Shown here: piece by piece, positions 9,340 to 19,138 of the stretch
Layout: every line of letters starts with the position of its first letter
Position numbering within the stretch: the first letter of the stretch is position 1
The notes under the pieces: model-generated
The model's database searches: none
The model's input: the letters and a program-made list of their open reading frames with translations, nothing else
What the model was told of the DNA's origin: nothing
Position numbers and translations under genes: made by a program
NCBI RefSeq assembly: GCF_937129435.1
Contig: NZ_CAKZNF010000089.1
Location: 62,001 to 126,000, forward strand
Source of the DNA: an uncultured Parasphingopyxis sp.
Lineage (GTDB): Bacteria; Pseudomonadota; Alphaproteobacteria; Sphingomonadales; Sphingomonadaceae
Length of the DNA: 64,000 nt
Reading direction: 5' to 3'

Positions 9340-11544
9340 ATGCTGAACGGCCTGCGGATCGTCGAGATCGCCAACGGCATGGCCGGCCAGGTCACCGGGC
9401 TGATGCTGAGCGAGTTCGGCGCCGATGTCCTCAAGGTTGAGCCGCCCGGTGGCGATCCAAGCCGGGGGATGGCGAGTTTCGCGAACTGGAACCGCGGCAA
9501 GCGAAGCCTTGCGCTCGATCTGAAGACCGAGGACGGCATCGCCACTCTGAAACAGCGGCTGGCCGATGCCGATGTGCTCGTGCACCAATTCTCGCCTGCC
9601 AAGGCAGAAGCACTCGGTCTCGACGATGCATCGCTCAGCGAAGCCAATCCCCGTCTCGTCGTCTGCGGCATCACCGGCTCGCCGCGAAATCACCCCGATG
9701 TCGAGCGGTCGGACGATGAATTGCTCGTCGCAGCGCGGCTGGGCGTGCTTTACGAGAATGATGGGCACAGGCCTGGACCGATCGTCTGGCGTTACCGGAT
9801 GGGCAGCTGGTCGGCGGCACACCTCGCCTTTGCCGGGATCATGGCGAGGCTGATCATGCGCCTCCAGTCGGGCCGGGGCGGCGGCGCGCATACGTCGATC
9901 TTCCAGGGCTTCATGGCCAAGCTGCCGCTCGTCTGGGCGCGCAACAGCGAAGGGCCGATGCCCAACCCCGAAATCAAGCCGAAGGACCAGCCGACCGCAA
10001 CGGCGCAGCAGCTGTTCGAGTGTCAGGGCGGCGATTGGCTCCAGATCATGGATCCGACACGGCAATTCGAGTTCGCGACCATGCCGACAATGTGGGAGGT
10101 CATGGCCGAAGGCGTCGATATCGATACGCCCGAAGGCCTGATCGAAGCATTCAAGCGCCGACCGATCGAACGGTGGGAAACCGATCTGCGCGCCGCCGAC
10201 ATCGCGGTGGAGCCGGCGCAGCCGATGGGCGAGGTTCTGCGTCATTCCGATGTGCTCGCCAACGGCTATGCGATCGAGATCGACGACCCGGAATTCGGCC
10301 GCACGACGCAGCCCAATCTGCCGATCCATACCGATGCCGAGCTGAAAACGGGCCACTCTGCCCCACGCCTGGGGGAAGGCGGCGATGCGCCTTGGCCGGC
10401 AACAGCCGCGCCGGTCGGCGACAATGGCGCGCCGGCCCATCCGCTTGCCGGCGTCAAGGTGCTCGACATGGGCATGTTCCTCGCCGGCCCGATGGGCCCC
10501 TCGATGATGGGCGACATGGGCGCCGACGTCATCAAGCTGGAGGCGCTGACCGGGGACCGGATCCGGTTCATGCATCGCTATTATCAGGCAGCGGCACGAT
10601 CGAAGCGTTCGATTGCATTGGACCTGACCAAAACTGAATCCCGGCCGATATTGGAGCGCCTCGTCAAATGGGCCGACGTCGTGCATCACAATATGCGGCC
10701 CAAGGCGGCCGAGAAACTCGGCATCACCGAAGAGGCCCTGCGCAAGATCAATCCCGACATCGTCTATTCCTATGTCAGTGCCTATGGGCAGCGCGGGGAG
10801 CGGGCGAACTGGCCGGGATATGATTCGATATTCAACGCCATTGCCGGCTGGGAATTCGAGAATGCGGGCGAAGGAAACCCGCCTGTCTTCAACCGGCCCG
10901 GCACGATGGATGTCACATCGGCACAAAGCTGCCTCGTCGGCATTATGGCATCGCTCTACGCCAAAAGGGCCGGCGGCAAGGCGCATGGCACACAGGCATC
11001 GCTGTTGGGCGTCGCTGCCTTCACCCAGGGTGAAAGGCTTTTGCGTGAAGACGGTTCGCTGACGGAGACGTGCGCGCTGAACAGCTCTCAAACCGGATTT
11101 TCCCCCTATCATCGCATATTCGAGACGCACAGCGATTGGGTAGCGGTGGCCGCGCATAGCGATGCTGCACGCGCGGGTCTGCGTTCGGTCTTGGGAGAAG
11201 ACGAGAGCCGTTTCGAAGACCAAGCCAAGGCGATGACGGCGGACGAGCTTCTGGCCGCGCTCGATGCCGCAAGTGTGCCATGCGACGCCGTGCTGTACGA
11301 CGATGCGCTCAACCGCTTCTTCGACAACCCGGTCCACCGCGAGCTCGGACTCGTCTCCGCCTTGCCGCAACCGCTTTACGGGATCGTAGAGCAGCCGGGC
11401 GCCTTCTGGAATTTCGGCGAGACGCCGATGGCGATCGAGCGTTGCTGCCCCGCCATCGGCCAACATAGCGACGAGATCATGACCCAGATGGGTTTTTCCG
11501 AAACGGAAACGGCCGAGTATCGCAGCAAGGAAATCCTTGGCTAA
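9340..11544 (+). CDS. CaiB/BaiF (family III) CoA-transferase, tandem double-domain
   Basis: Two family III repeats: GLRIVEIANGMAGQVTGLMLSEFGADVLKVEPP...NRGKRSLALDL and GVKVLDMGMFLAGPMGPSMMGDMGADVIKLEAL...RSKRSIALDL. Confidence 0.9.
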   Translation: MLNGLRIVEIANGMAGQVTGLMLSEFGADVLKVEPPGGDPSRGMASFANWNRGKRSLALDLKTEDGIATLKQRLADADVLVHQFSPAKAEALGLDDASLSEANPRLVVCGITGSPRNHPDVERSDDELLVAARLGVLYENDGHRPGPIVWRYRMGSWSAAHLAFAGIMARLIMRLQSGRGGGAHTSIFQGFMAKLPLVWARNSEGPMPNPEIKPKDQPTATAQQLFECQGGDWLQIMDPTRQFEFATMPTMWEVMAEGVDIDTPEGLIEAFKRRPIERWETDLRAADIAVEPAQPMGEVLRHSDVLANGYAIEIDDPEFGRTTQPNLPIHTDAELKTGHSAPRLGEGGDAPWPATAAPVGDNGAPAHPLAGVKVLDMGMFLAGPMGPSMMGDMGADVIKLEALTGDRIRFMHRYYQAAARSKRSIALDLTKTESRPILERLVKWADVVHHNMRPKAAEKLGITEEALRKINPDIVYSYVSAYGQRGERANWPGYDSIFNAIAGWEFENAGEGNPPVFNRPGTMDVTSAQSCLVGIMASLYAKRAGGKAHGTQASLLGVAAFTQGERLLREDGSLTETCALNSSQTGFSPYHRIFETHSDWVAVAAHSDAARAGLRSVLGEDESRFEDQAKAMTADELLAALDAASVPCDAVLYDDALNRFFDNPVHRELGLVSALPQPLYGIVEQPGAFWNFGETPMAIERCCPAIGQHSDEIMTQMGFSETETAEYRSKEILG

Positions 11545-11556
11545 CCGATACCCGCG

Positions 11557-12330
11557 CTACGCCAGATATTTCTCCGAAAGCGCGACCCGCGCTTCGGGAC
11601 CGACGCCCAGTTCGGTCTCCATATAGGTATCGACAGTGCCGTGCCGCTCGACAATCGCGTTGAATGCGGCACTGAGATAGCTGGCATCGGCCGTCATCAG
11701 GACGCGTATCGCCTCTATAGGCACAGATGGCCCGTTGCGCGCCCGTATCACGTCCGCACCCGATTCGATCCGTTGATCGACGGGAGCGACGTCATTGGTC
11801 AGCAAATAGTCGGCAATCGCATCGTCGGGATGGACGCCGAGGATGTGATGAAAGAGCGCGACCGCCATCCCCGTTCGGTCCTTGCCGGCCAGACAATGGA
11901 CGAGGGATCCGCCTTCTTCTTCGACCAGCGATTTGAAGTAGAGCGCGAATGCCCGCTTGAGCAGCGGACGAAACGGCATTTCAGCATAAGACCGCCGCAT
12001 GCGGACCATCGCCGCCTCGGCGCTGTCCAATGCACCGTCGCTTTTCGCCGGGTTGACGGTCTCGCCCGGCACGAAGACGACCCTGCCGGTAAATTCACTG
12101 TGCCTGCGACAGGGATGATCGGTCCGTTCGCCATCGCCACGCAAATCGATAACGGTGCGAATATCGTTGTCGGGAAGCAGGCAAAGATCCCGGTCGGTTG
12201 CATTTTTGTGCTGTGCCGAACGGAATAGGATGCCGCGTTTCAGTCGGCTCCCGCCCATCGCGGGATAACCGCCATAATCGCGAAAGTTGAGGATACCCTG
12301 CGCCGCGACGATGCGCTCGTCCCGGTTCAC
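11557..12330 (-). CDS. Tyrosine/dual-specificity protein phosphatase
   Basis: VHCLAGKDRTGMAVALF P-loop; LNFRDYGGYPA. GTG start at 12330 overlaps the ligase stop by 4 bp. Confidence 0.82.
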   Translation of the reverse strand: MNRDERIVAAQGILNFRDYGGYPAMGGSRLKRGILFRSAQHKNATDRDLCLLPDNDIRTVIDLRGDGERTDHPCRRHSEFTGRVVFVPGETVNPAKSDGALDSAEAAMVRMRRSYAEMPFRPLLKRAFALYFKSLVEEEGGSLVHCLAGKDRTGMAVALFHHILGVHPDDAIADYLLTNDVAPVDQRIESGADVIRARNGPSVPIEAIRVLMTADASYLSAAFNAIVERHGTVDTYMETELGVGPEARVALSEKYLA

Positions 12331-13841
12331 GCCGCTTCGTCGAGAAACATCTCGCGAACGAGCGGAAGGGCCGGTTTCAACGACGGCGTGCGCGGAACAT
12401 CGTCGGCGAACTTGAATTGGACCGGTACTTGATAGGGAAGGGCACGCTCCTTCACAAAGGTCTTGAGCTCGTCGATTTCGGGCTCGTCGGCACCGTCCTT
12501 CAACATCAGCACAGCCACTGGAACTGAACCCAGCCGCTTGTCGGGGATACCGACCACGACCGCCTCGCGTACGGCCGGATGCTTGTGAAGGATCTCGACC
12601 ACATCGTCCGGGTGAACCTTGAACCCCCCGCGAATGATTGCATTGTCCGCGCGGCCCTTGATGAACAGATAGCCGTCCTCGTCGAGGATCGCCCGATCGG
12701 TGGTCCGGACCCAGCTCTTGCCATCTCCGATCTGCCCGGCCTTGAGTTCCAACACGCCTTCGTCGCCCGCCGGTAGCTCTGCCCCCGATTCCGGATCGAC
12801 GACGCGACCTTCGACACCGGGCGTCAACGTCCCGACGCTCCCGCGCTTGCTGTCCCATAATTCGCGGAATTCGCGCAACCGCCACATCGAAACCGCGCCC
12901 GCAAACTCTGTCGCGCCGTAAGTTCCCATCACGGGCAGGTCATAGCGCCGCAGAAATTCATCGACGATTTCCGGGTCGAGCGGCGCCGTGCCTGAACGCA
13001 GGGCGACGAGGCTTTCGAGATCCTCTTTCGGGATGTCCGCTTCAAGGATCATGCGGAGCGCGGCGGGGACGGCGCCTGCAATCTTCGGCCGGTGGCGCAC
13101 AATCGCGTGGTGCCAGCCCTCGACGGTAAAACGATCCTGGATGCACAGCTTCCGGCCCGAAAGAATCCCGGTGAGGATGAAATACATGCCGCCGATATGG
13201 GCCAGCGGATTGCTCAACAGCTCTGTCCCGCTACGCAGGCGCGGCTTATCGTCGGCAGAACGCCCTTTCTCATATGCCAGCGCGCCGGTGATCGCGCTGA
13301 CGAAGGAGTCACGCTTGATCGGAATGCGTTTCGGCGTGCCGGTCGTACCCGAGGTCAGCATTTCGATAATCGTGCCCGGCTCCGTCGTCCGAATACTCTC
13401 TCCCGTGATCGTGTCGAACCCGTCGCGGAAATGCGCGCCTTGTAGAAACGGCTCGGTTTCGATGATCGCCGAGCCCGCTTTTTTGAGAACATCGAGTACG
13501 CCGTCACGGTCAAAATCGTCCGGCTCTCCGATGACTACCGGGACCTCAAGTCGTTCGAGGTCAGGATTAAGCTTTTCCTTCGGCATCATCGGGTTGATCG
13601 TAACGATGCAGCAATCGCGCGCAGCCGCCGCAAGGATCGCCGCGGCGGCATCAGGGCGATTACGGACCATGATGCCGATCCGCGAATCCCGCCCCAGGCC
13701 GAGCTCGTCGAGCAGGCCGGATATGGCCGCGATCGACCCCGCGAGCTGAGCCCAGCTGTACCATGTATCCTGATAGTCGAGGACGTCGGCGTCGGGATCG
13801 ACGGCGAGCACAGTGGAAAGCGTTTCGGAAATATATGACAT
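12327..13841 (-). CDS. AMP-dependent acyl-CoA synthetase/ligase
   Basis: EMLTSGTTGTPKRIP, TYGATEFAG, DRAILDEDGYLFIKGRADNAIIRGGFKVHPDDVVE motifs. Confidence 0.93.
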   Translation of the reverse strand: MSYISETLSTVLAVDPDADVLDYQDTWYSWAQLAGSIAAISGLLDELGLGRDSRIGIMVRNRPDAAAAILAAAARDCCIVTINPMMPKEKLNPDLERLEVPVVIGEPDDFDRDGVLDVLKKAGSAIIETEPFLQGAHFRDGFDTITGESIRTTEPGTIIEMLTSGTTGTPKRIPIKRDSFVSAITGALAYEKGRSADDKPRLRSGTELLSNPLAHIGGMYFILTGILSGRKLCIQDRFTVEGWHHAIVRHRPKIAGAVPAALRMILEADIPKEDLESLVALRSGTAPLDPEIVDEFLRRYDLPVMGTYGATEFAGAVSMWRLREFRELWDSKRGSVGTLTPGVEGRVVDPESGAELPAGDEGVLELKAGQIGDGKSWVRTTDRAILDEDGYLFIKGRADNAIIRGGFKVHPDDVVEILHKHPAVREAVVVGIPDKRLGSVPVAVLMLKDGADEPEIDELKTFVKERALPYQVPVQFKFADDVPRTPSLKPALPLVREMFLDEAA

Positions 13842-13845
13842 GAAA

Positions 13846-16185
13846 CTAACCCTGCTTGATCTGATCGAACGGGACGTCCTTGTCCGCCCGGATTTCTCCC
13901 GGCATGCCGAGGACGCGCTCCGAAATCTGGTTACGCAACACTTCGTCAGCCCCACCGGCGATACGAAGCGCCGTAGACCAGATATAATCGTCCCAGATGC
14001 GCGAGGATTCGGCATCCGCTGGATCGTGCGCAATGCCTCCCGCTCCCCGCATTTCCATGGCGAAACCGGAACTGTTCTGTAGACGCGACGAGGAGGCGAG
14101 CTTGACCACGCTCGCCAGCGCCCCGGGATTGTCCCCGCGCGCGACCATGCCGCGCAGCTTCGCCTGGAACTGAATTTCGGCTTCCTCTTCGGCAAGAAAT
14201 TCGCCGAGCCGCGTGCGGATATAGCGGTCATCAAGCGCCGTGCCGTTGCCGCGCTTCAGGCCACTGGCGAGATCGATCAGCTTACCGATGCCTCCATCGC
14301 CCGAATTCCCTCCCGAACCCAGCCGTTCGCCCATCAGCACGGTCATTGCGCAGGCCCAGCCTTCACCAACCTCGCCGACGCGATATTCGTCCGGAATGCG
14401 TACATCGGTCAGGAAGGTTTCGTTGAAATCATGCTCGCCGGAGATCTGGCGGATCGGTCGTGTTTCGACGCCCGGCGTTTTCATGTCGAGCAGGAAGAAG
14501 GTAAGCCCCTTGTGCTTGGGCACGCTCGAATCGGTCCGCGCGATCAGGATGGCCCAGTCGGTCAGATGGGCCCAGCTCGACCAGACCTTCTGGCCGTTGA
14601 CGACCCATTCGTCGCCGTCCCTGACCGCCTTGGTGCGCAGCCCCGCCAGGTCCGATCCAGCCGCAGGCTCTGAAAAGAGCTGGCACCAGGTCGTCTCGCC
14701 CTTCAGCGTCGGTTCGGTAAACTGTGCCTTCTGCGCGTCGGTGCCGTGTTTGAGAATGACCGGCAACGCCATGTTGAGACCGATCTTGGTGAAGGGCCCG
14801 CGCGGGACGTTGTACTGCGATTCCTCCTCGACGAAGATCAACCCCTCGACGAGGCTGGCACCGCGCCCGCCGACCTCCTTCGGAAGGAGCAGGCCGGCAT
14901 AGCCGCCTTCGTGGAGCCTGCGCTGCCAGCGCCGGGCAACTTCGGCATGCCGTGCATCTTCGATCTTCTCGCCCCGCGCAAATTCGAATTCGGGCGCATT
15001 GGCCGCCAGCCATGCCCGAACTTCCTCGCGCCAGGCGGCATCTTCGGGGTTGTCGTGCGCGCCGGGTTCCACCGACTCGAGTTCGCTCGTGCCGCGCGGG
15101 CGTGTTTCGACGAGTCGATCGGCCCAGAATTCACGGCCTCCGAGCGAAAGCGAAAGCGTCCGTTCACGGCGGTAATAGAAGTGGCAATTGGCTTCGAAGG
15201 TATAGCCAATCCCACCGTGCACCTGCAGGTTTTCACGCGCGGCCGGCTCGAACGCTGCGATGGCGGCAAGCCGCGCACTCGCCGCGGCGTGTGGCAGGGC
15301 CGACGCATCGTGATCCGCTGTCCATCCGGCGAATTCGGCCGACGATCGCGCCAGTTCGATGCGCATGCGGATATCGGCCAGCTTGTGCTTGATCGACTGA
15401 TAGCTCGCCAACGGACGGGCGAAGATGAAACGCTCCATCGCATAGTCGCGTGCCATGTTCAGGCAGGCCTCGGCGCCACCCACCCCTTCATAGGCGGCCT
15501 GGACAGCCGCGCGATCAAAAAGCGATCGCCAATCCAGGCGCGATCCGGCCCTCGAAAGCTTCTCTGCCGGAACGCCATCGAGTTGCAGCGAATAATGCGC
15601 GCGAAGCTCGTCGAAACTTTTGAGCCGTTCCTTTTCGATATCGGCGAGGTCGGCCACGACCAAGACCGGCTTGTCGTCCGCATCCTTGGCGAGAATAACC
15701 GCAAGCGATGCAATTCCCGCATCCGCCACGGGGCTTTTCGAGCCCATAAGCGCACCGTCGGCAAAGCGTGTGGCGATGCGCGACGGATCGAACTCGTCAT
15801 TCCCCTCGGCATAGGCGAAACAGGCGACCGTCTGACCAGTCGCAATGCCCGGCAGCCATTTTGCTTGCTGCTCCGGGGTGCCGAAAAGCCTGATCGCCTC
15901 GGCGGCGAGAACGATCGAGGAGGCGAAGGGCAGCGCAGCGTTCGCCCGCCCCAGTTCCTCGGATATGACGCCGAGATCGGATGCGCCCATAGAAAGACCG
16001 CCATGCGCTTCCGGCAGCGCGGCGCCGAGAATCCCCATTTCGGCCAATTCGCGCCACAGGGGTTCGTCCCATTCGCTACCGGCATCGATCAGTTCGCGAA
16101 GCCGGTCGGGCGACGAACGCTCGGCGAGCAATCGCCCGACCTGTTCGGCCAATAGCTGTTGTTCTTCGGAGCGTTCGAACTGCAT
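13846..16185 (-). CDS. Fused two-domain acyl-CoA dehydrogenase (ACAD-ACAD; FadE34-like architecture)
   Basis: One 779-aa ORF: N-terminal ACAD (QVHGGIGYTFEANCHFYYRR) plus C-terminal ACAD (CQLFSEPAAGSDLAG, WVVNGQKVWSSWAH). Confidence 0.92.
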   Translation of the reverse strand: MQFERSEEQQLLAEQVGRLLAERSSPDRLRELIDAGSEWDEPLWRELAEMGILGAALPEAHGGLSMGASDLGVISEELGRANAALPFASSIVLAAEAIRLFGTPEQQAKWLPGIATGQTVACFAYAEGNDEFDPSRIATRFADGALMGSKSPVADAGIASLAVILAKDADDKPVLVVADLADIEKERLKSFDELRAHYSLQLDGVPAEKLSRAGSRLDWRSLFDRAAVQAAYEGVGGAEACLNMARDYAMERFIFARPLASYQSIKHKLADIRMRIELARSSAEFAGWTADHDASALPHAAASARLAAIAAFEPAARENLQVHGGIGYTFEANCHFYYRRERTLSLSLGGREFWADRLVETRPRGTSELESVEPGAHDNPEDAAWREEVRAWLAANAPEFEFARGEKIEDARHAEVARRWQRRLHEGGYAGLLLPKEVGGRGASLVEGLIFVEEESQYNVPRGPFTKIGLNMALPVILKHGTDAQKAQFTEPTLKGETTWCQLFSEPAAGSDLAGLRTKAVRDGDEWVVNGQKVWSSWAHLTDWAILIARTDSSVPKHKGLTFFLLDMKTPGVETRPIRQISGEHDFNETFLTDVRIPDEYRVGEVGEGWACAMTVLMGERLGSGGNSGDGGIGKLIDLASGLKRGNGTALDDRYIRTRLGEFLAEEEAEIQFQAKLRGMVARGDNPGALASVVKLASSSRLQNSSGFAMEMRGAGGIAHDPADAESSRIWDDYIWSTALRIAGGADEVLRNQISERVLGMPGEIRADKDVPFDQIKQG

Positions 16186-16189
16186 GATG

Positions 16190-16984
16190 CTATTTCGGCG
16201 GCATCCGGATCGCACCGTCGAGCCGCAGCGCCTGACCGTTGAAATAGGTATTGCGGGCGAGCTCCAACACGAGGCTGCCGAATTCCTCGGGATGACCCAG
16301 CCGCTTCGGGAACGGCACCGATGCATTCAGCCCTTCCCATACTTCGGGTGCGCGGTCCTTCACGCCCAGCATGGGCGGCGTCGCGAAAATGCCGGGCATG
16401 ATCGAATTGACGCGGATGCCGAGCGACATCAAATCCCGCGCCATCGGCAGGACGAGCCCGTTCACCCCGGCCTTGCAGCTTCCATATGCGACCTGTCCGA
16501 TCTGGCCGTCCTGCGCGGCGGCCGAACTTGTCAGGATGATGCACCCGCGCTCTCCGTCCTCGTTCAGCGGATCGGCCTCCGCCATGCCGAGCGCCGCGAT
16601 CGAGGCCATGCGGTAGCTGGCGACGAGGATGCCCTGGGTCGAGAACGCATAGTCCTCGCTCGACAACCGCTTATAGCCGCCGATCGCCTTGTCGTAGCCC
16701 ACCGTCTTGCCGTTCTTCGATATCTGGGCGCAATGCACGAGGACGCGCTCCTGCCCGTTCGCGGCACGAGCCGCTTCAAAGCCGGCCACGACAGAATCCT
16801 CGTCGGTGATATCGACAAGGTGAAACGTCCCGCCGATGCCATCAGCGGTTGCCTTGCCACCCTCCTCGTTCACATCGAACACCGCGACCTTGAACCCGGC
16901 ACCGGCCAGCGCCTCGGCACTCGCCTTGCCCAAGCCCGACGCCGCGCCGGTCACCACTGCCGCCAGACCTTGATCGAACTTCAT
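16190..16984 (-). CDS. SDR family oxidoreductase
   Basis: TGAASGLG, VHCAQISKNG and YGSCKAGVNGL motifs. Confidence 0.92.
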   Translation of the reverse strand: MKFDQGLAAVVTGAASGLGKASAEALAGAGFKVAVFDVNEEGGKATADGIGGTFHLVDITDEDSVVAGFEAARAANGQERVLVHCAQISKNGKTVGYDKAIGGYKRLSSEDYAFSTQGILVASYRMASIAALGMAEADPLNEDGERGCIILTSSAAAQDGQIGQVAYGSCKAGVNGLVLPMARDLMSLGIRVNSIMPGIFATPPMLGVKDRAPEVWEGLNASVPFPKRLGHPEEFGSLVLELARNTYFNGQALRLDGAIRMPPK

Positions 16985-17009
16985 TCCCTCTTCCCCTAGT
17001 CTCGATTTT

Positions 17010-17996
17010 TCAATTTGCTCCGGCCATCCTGGCCAGCTTCTCGCGGATGATCGTCTCGGCCTCTTCCATGATCCGGTCCATCAATTCCTGAACGCTCGGG
17101 ATATCGTGGATCAGGCCTTGAACCATGCTCGCCCAGAATACGCCCTGGCTCAGATCGCCGCTGTCGAGCAGTTCCTTTCCCTTCACACCGCTCACCAGCT
17201 CGGCGACATCGCCGAATTCGGCATCGGGATTTTTGAGGATTTCGGCGACCCTGTCCGACACCTCCGACTTGCCGACCCGCGCCGTGTTGCGGAACTGCCG
17301 GAAAATCAGATGCGTCCCGCGCTCGTCATTCTCGACATATCTGGCCTTCACATTGTCGTGGATCGGCGCCTCTTTCGTCGCGCAAAAACGGGTGCCCATA
17401 TTGGCCCCCTCGGCTCCCAGCGACAGCGCCGCCACCAGGCCGCGCCCGTCGCCGATGCCGCCCGAGGCGACCAGCGGAATTTTCACCTGATCGGCCGCCG
17501 CCGGGATCAGCACGAGGCCCGGAATATCGTCCTCGCCGGGATGGCCGGCGCATTCAAAGCCGTCGATCGAAATCGCATCGACGCCCTTTCTTTCGGCCGA
17601 AAGCGAATGCCGGACCGAAGTGCATTTGTGGATGATCCGGCAGCCACCCGCCTTGAAGATCTCCCAGACCTCGGCGACCGCCGACGTTCCCGCCGTCTCG
17701 ACGATACGAACCCCGCTGTCGACAATGGCGCGCGCATAGGCGCCATAGTCGGGCGAACGCATCGTCGGAAAAACGGTCAGATTCACCCCGAACGGCTTGT
17801 CGGTCATTGTGCGGCAGCGTTCGATCTCCGCCTGCAAGGCTTCGGGCGAAGGCTGCGTCAGACCGGTAATGATTCCAAGCCCGCCCGCATTGGAGACAGC
17901 CGCCGCCAGTTCGGCGACACCCACGCTCTGCATTCCGCCCTGTACGATCGGACGCTCGATTTCGAGCATTCTCGTAAGGCGCGTCTCGATAGCCAT
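17010..17996 (-). CDS. Nitronate monooxygenase family (2-nitropropane dioxygenase-like)
   Basis: PIVQGGMQSVGVAELAAAVSNAGGLGIITG; VASGGIGDGRGLVAALSLGAEGANMGTRF. Confidence 0.92.
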   Translation of the reverse strand: MAIETRLTRMLEIERPIVQGGMQSVGVAELAAAVSNAGGLGIITGLTQPSPEALQAEIERCRTMTDKPFGVNLTVFPTMRSPDYGAYARAIVDSGVRIVETAGTSAVAEVWEIFKAGGCRIIHKCTSVRHSLSAERKGVDAISIDGFECAGHPGEDDIPGLVLIPAAADQVKIPLVASGGIGDGRGLVAALSLGAEGANMGTRFCATKEAPIHDNVKARYVENDERGTHLIFRQFRNTARVGKSEVSDRVAEILKNPDAEFGDVAELVSGVKGKELLDSGDLSQGVFWASMVQGLIHDIPSVQELMDRIMEEAETIIREKLARMAGAN

Positions 17997-18016
17997 ATCA
18001 AGCAAGCCCTCTGTCC

Positions 18017-18035
18017 TATATAACCTAGTTATATA
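18017..18035. promoter_or_regulatory. Operator-like palindrome, site 3 (tatATAACctaGTTATata), perfect 8-bp arms
   Basis: Perfect dyad between NMO (-) and MDR oxidoreductase (+). Confidence 0.9.
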
Positions 18036-18115
18036 TCTGCTCATGTGAGGTCAATCCGGTTGACCCGCCTTTGTGCATTTCATTTCGGGGCAGTGCCGAT
18101 AGTAGGGAAATCCTC

Positions 18116-19138
18116 ATGCAGTCGGATCAAAAGAACATGCCCCGCGCCGTGATCGGCGACAAGCTCGGTCCGATCGCCCATTATCGCCTTCTGCCTCGCG
18201 ACCCCGGCATTCCCGGCCCCGGCCAGATCCGGCTCGCCGTCCGCGCGGCGGGGATTTCCTATGTCGATGTGCTGGTCTCGCGAGGCGAATATCAGTTGAA
18301 GCCGCCCACGCCGTTCATTCCCGGAAGCGAATTCGCCGGGATAGTCGATTCGATCGGCGAGGGTGTGACCGATTGCGCACCAGGCGATCCCATTTTTGCC
18401 TCCGCTTTCGGAACGGCATTTGCCGAAGCCGCCGTTATTCCCGCCAAACTCGCTCATCCGATTCCGAAGGGGCTGAGTTTCGCGGAAGCGGCATGTTTTC
18501 GCGTGTCCTATGCCACCGCCTATCACGCCCTTGTCCAGCAGGGACGGCTTGAGCGGGATGAGACCGTGCTGGTTCTCGGGGCGGGCGGCGCCGTCGGAAT
18601 TGCCGCGGTGCAGGTTGCCAAAGCCCTTGGCGCCTTCGTGATCGCCTCGGCCTCGACACCGGAAAAGCGCGACCTCGCCGCCCGATGCGGTGCCGACGCC
18701 GTCGTCGAATCGGGGGCTGGGGATTGGCGCGAGCAGGTCGCGCATGCCTGCGACCGTGGGAAGCCCGATATCGTCGTCGATCCGATCGGCGGGGATGCCA
18801 CCGAACGCGCGTTTCGCACGCTGGCATGGGGCGGCCGCCATCTGGTGATAGGGTTCGTCGGCGGCATCGCGCGATTGCCGACCAACCTGCCGCTGCTCAA
18901 GGGAGCCCATCTGATCGGCGTCGACGTGAGACAATTCGGCGAAAAGTTTCCCGATGTCGTCCAGGCGAATCTCGAGGCGATCTCGGCGCTTTGTGCTGCA
19001 GGGAAACTCAAGCCACACATCGCCCGCACCTATCCGATCGAGCGCTTCGCCGAAGCGATGGACGAAGCCTATGCGGGACAGGCGGCGGGCCGCATCGTCA
19101 TCGAGATGGGCCAGAGGGCGGACAGGAACGGGGGCTAG
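18116..19138 (+). CDS. MDR-family zinc-type alcohol dehydrogenase-like / NADPH:quinone oxidoreductase
   Basis: IPGSEFAGIVDSIGEGV, VLVLGAGGAVGIAAVQVAKALGA. Confidence 0.9.
   Translation: MQSDQKNMPRAVIGDKLGPIAHYRLLPRDPGIPGPGQIRLAVRAAGISYVDVLVSRGEYQLKPPTPFIPGSEFAGIVDSIGEGVTDCAPGDPIFASAFGTAFAEAAVIPAKLAHPIPKGLSFAEAACFRVSYATAYHALVQQGRLERDETVLVLGAGGAVGIAAVQVAKALGAFVIASASTPEKRDLAARCGADAVVESGAGDWREQVAHACDRGKPDIVVDPIGGDATERAFRTLAWGGRHLVIGFVGGIARLPTNLPLLKGAHLIGVDVRQFGEKFPDVVQANLEAISALCAAGKLKPHIARTYPIERFAEAMDEAYAGQAAGRIVIEMGQRADRNGG

Noticed and set aside
9316-11466. 716-aa minus-strand ORF opposite the CaiB gene, and other long antisense ORFs (e.g. 2060-3184, 4133-5227, 14746-16155, 27650-29251, 58762-60957)
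   Set aside because: Shadow ORFs from high GC codon bias: low-complexity Arg/His/Gly-rich sequences without recognisable motifs, opposite clear enzyme genes.
12331-12885. N-terminal extension of the phosphatase ORF (442 aa version)
   Set aside because: It is the alternate frame of the acyl-CoA ligase; the GTG at 12330 with 4-bp overlap gives a complete phosphatase.
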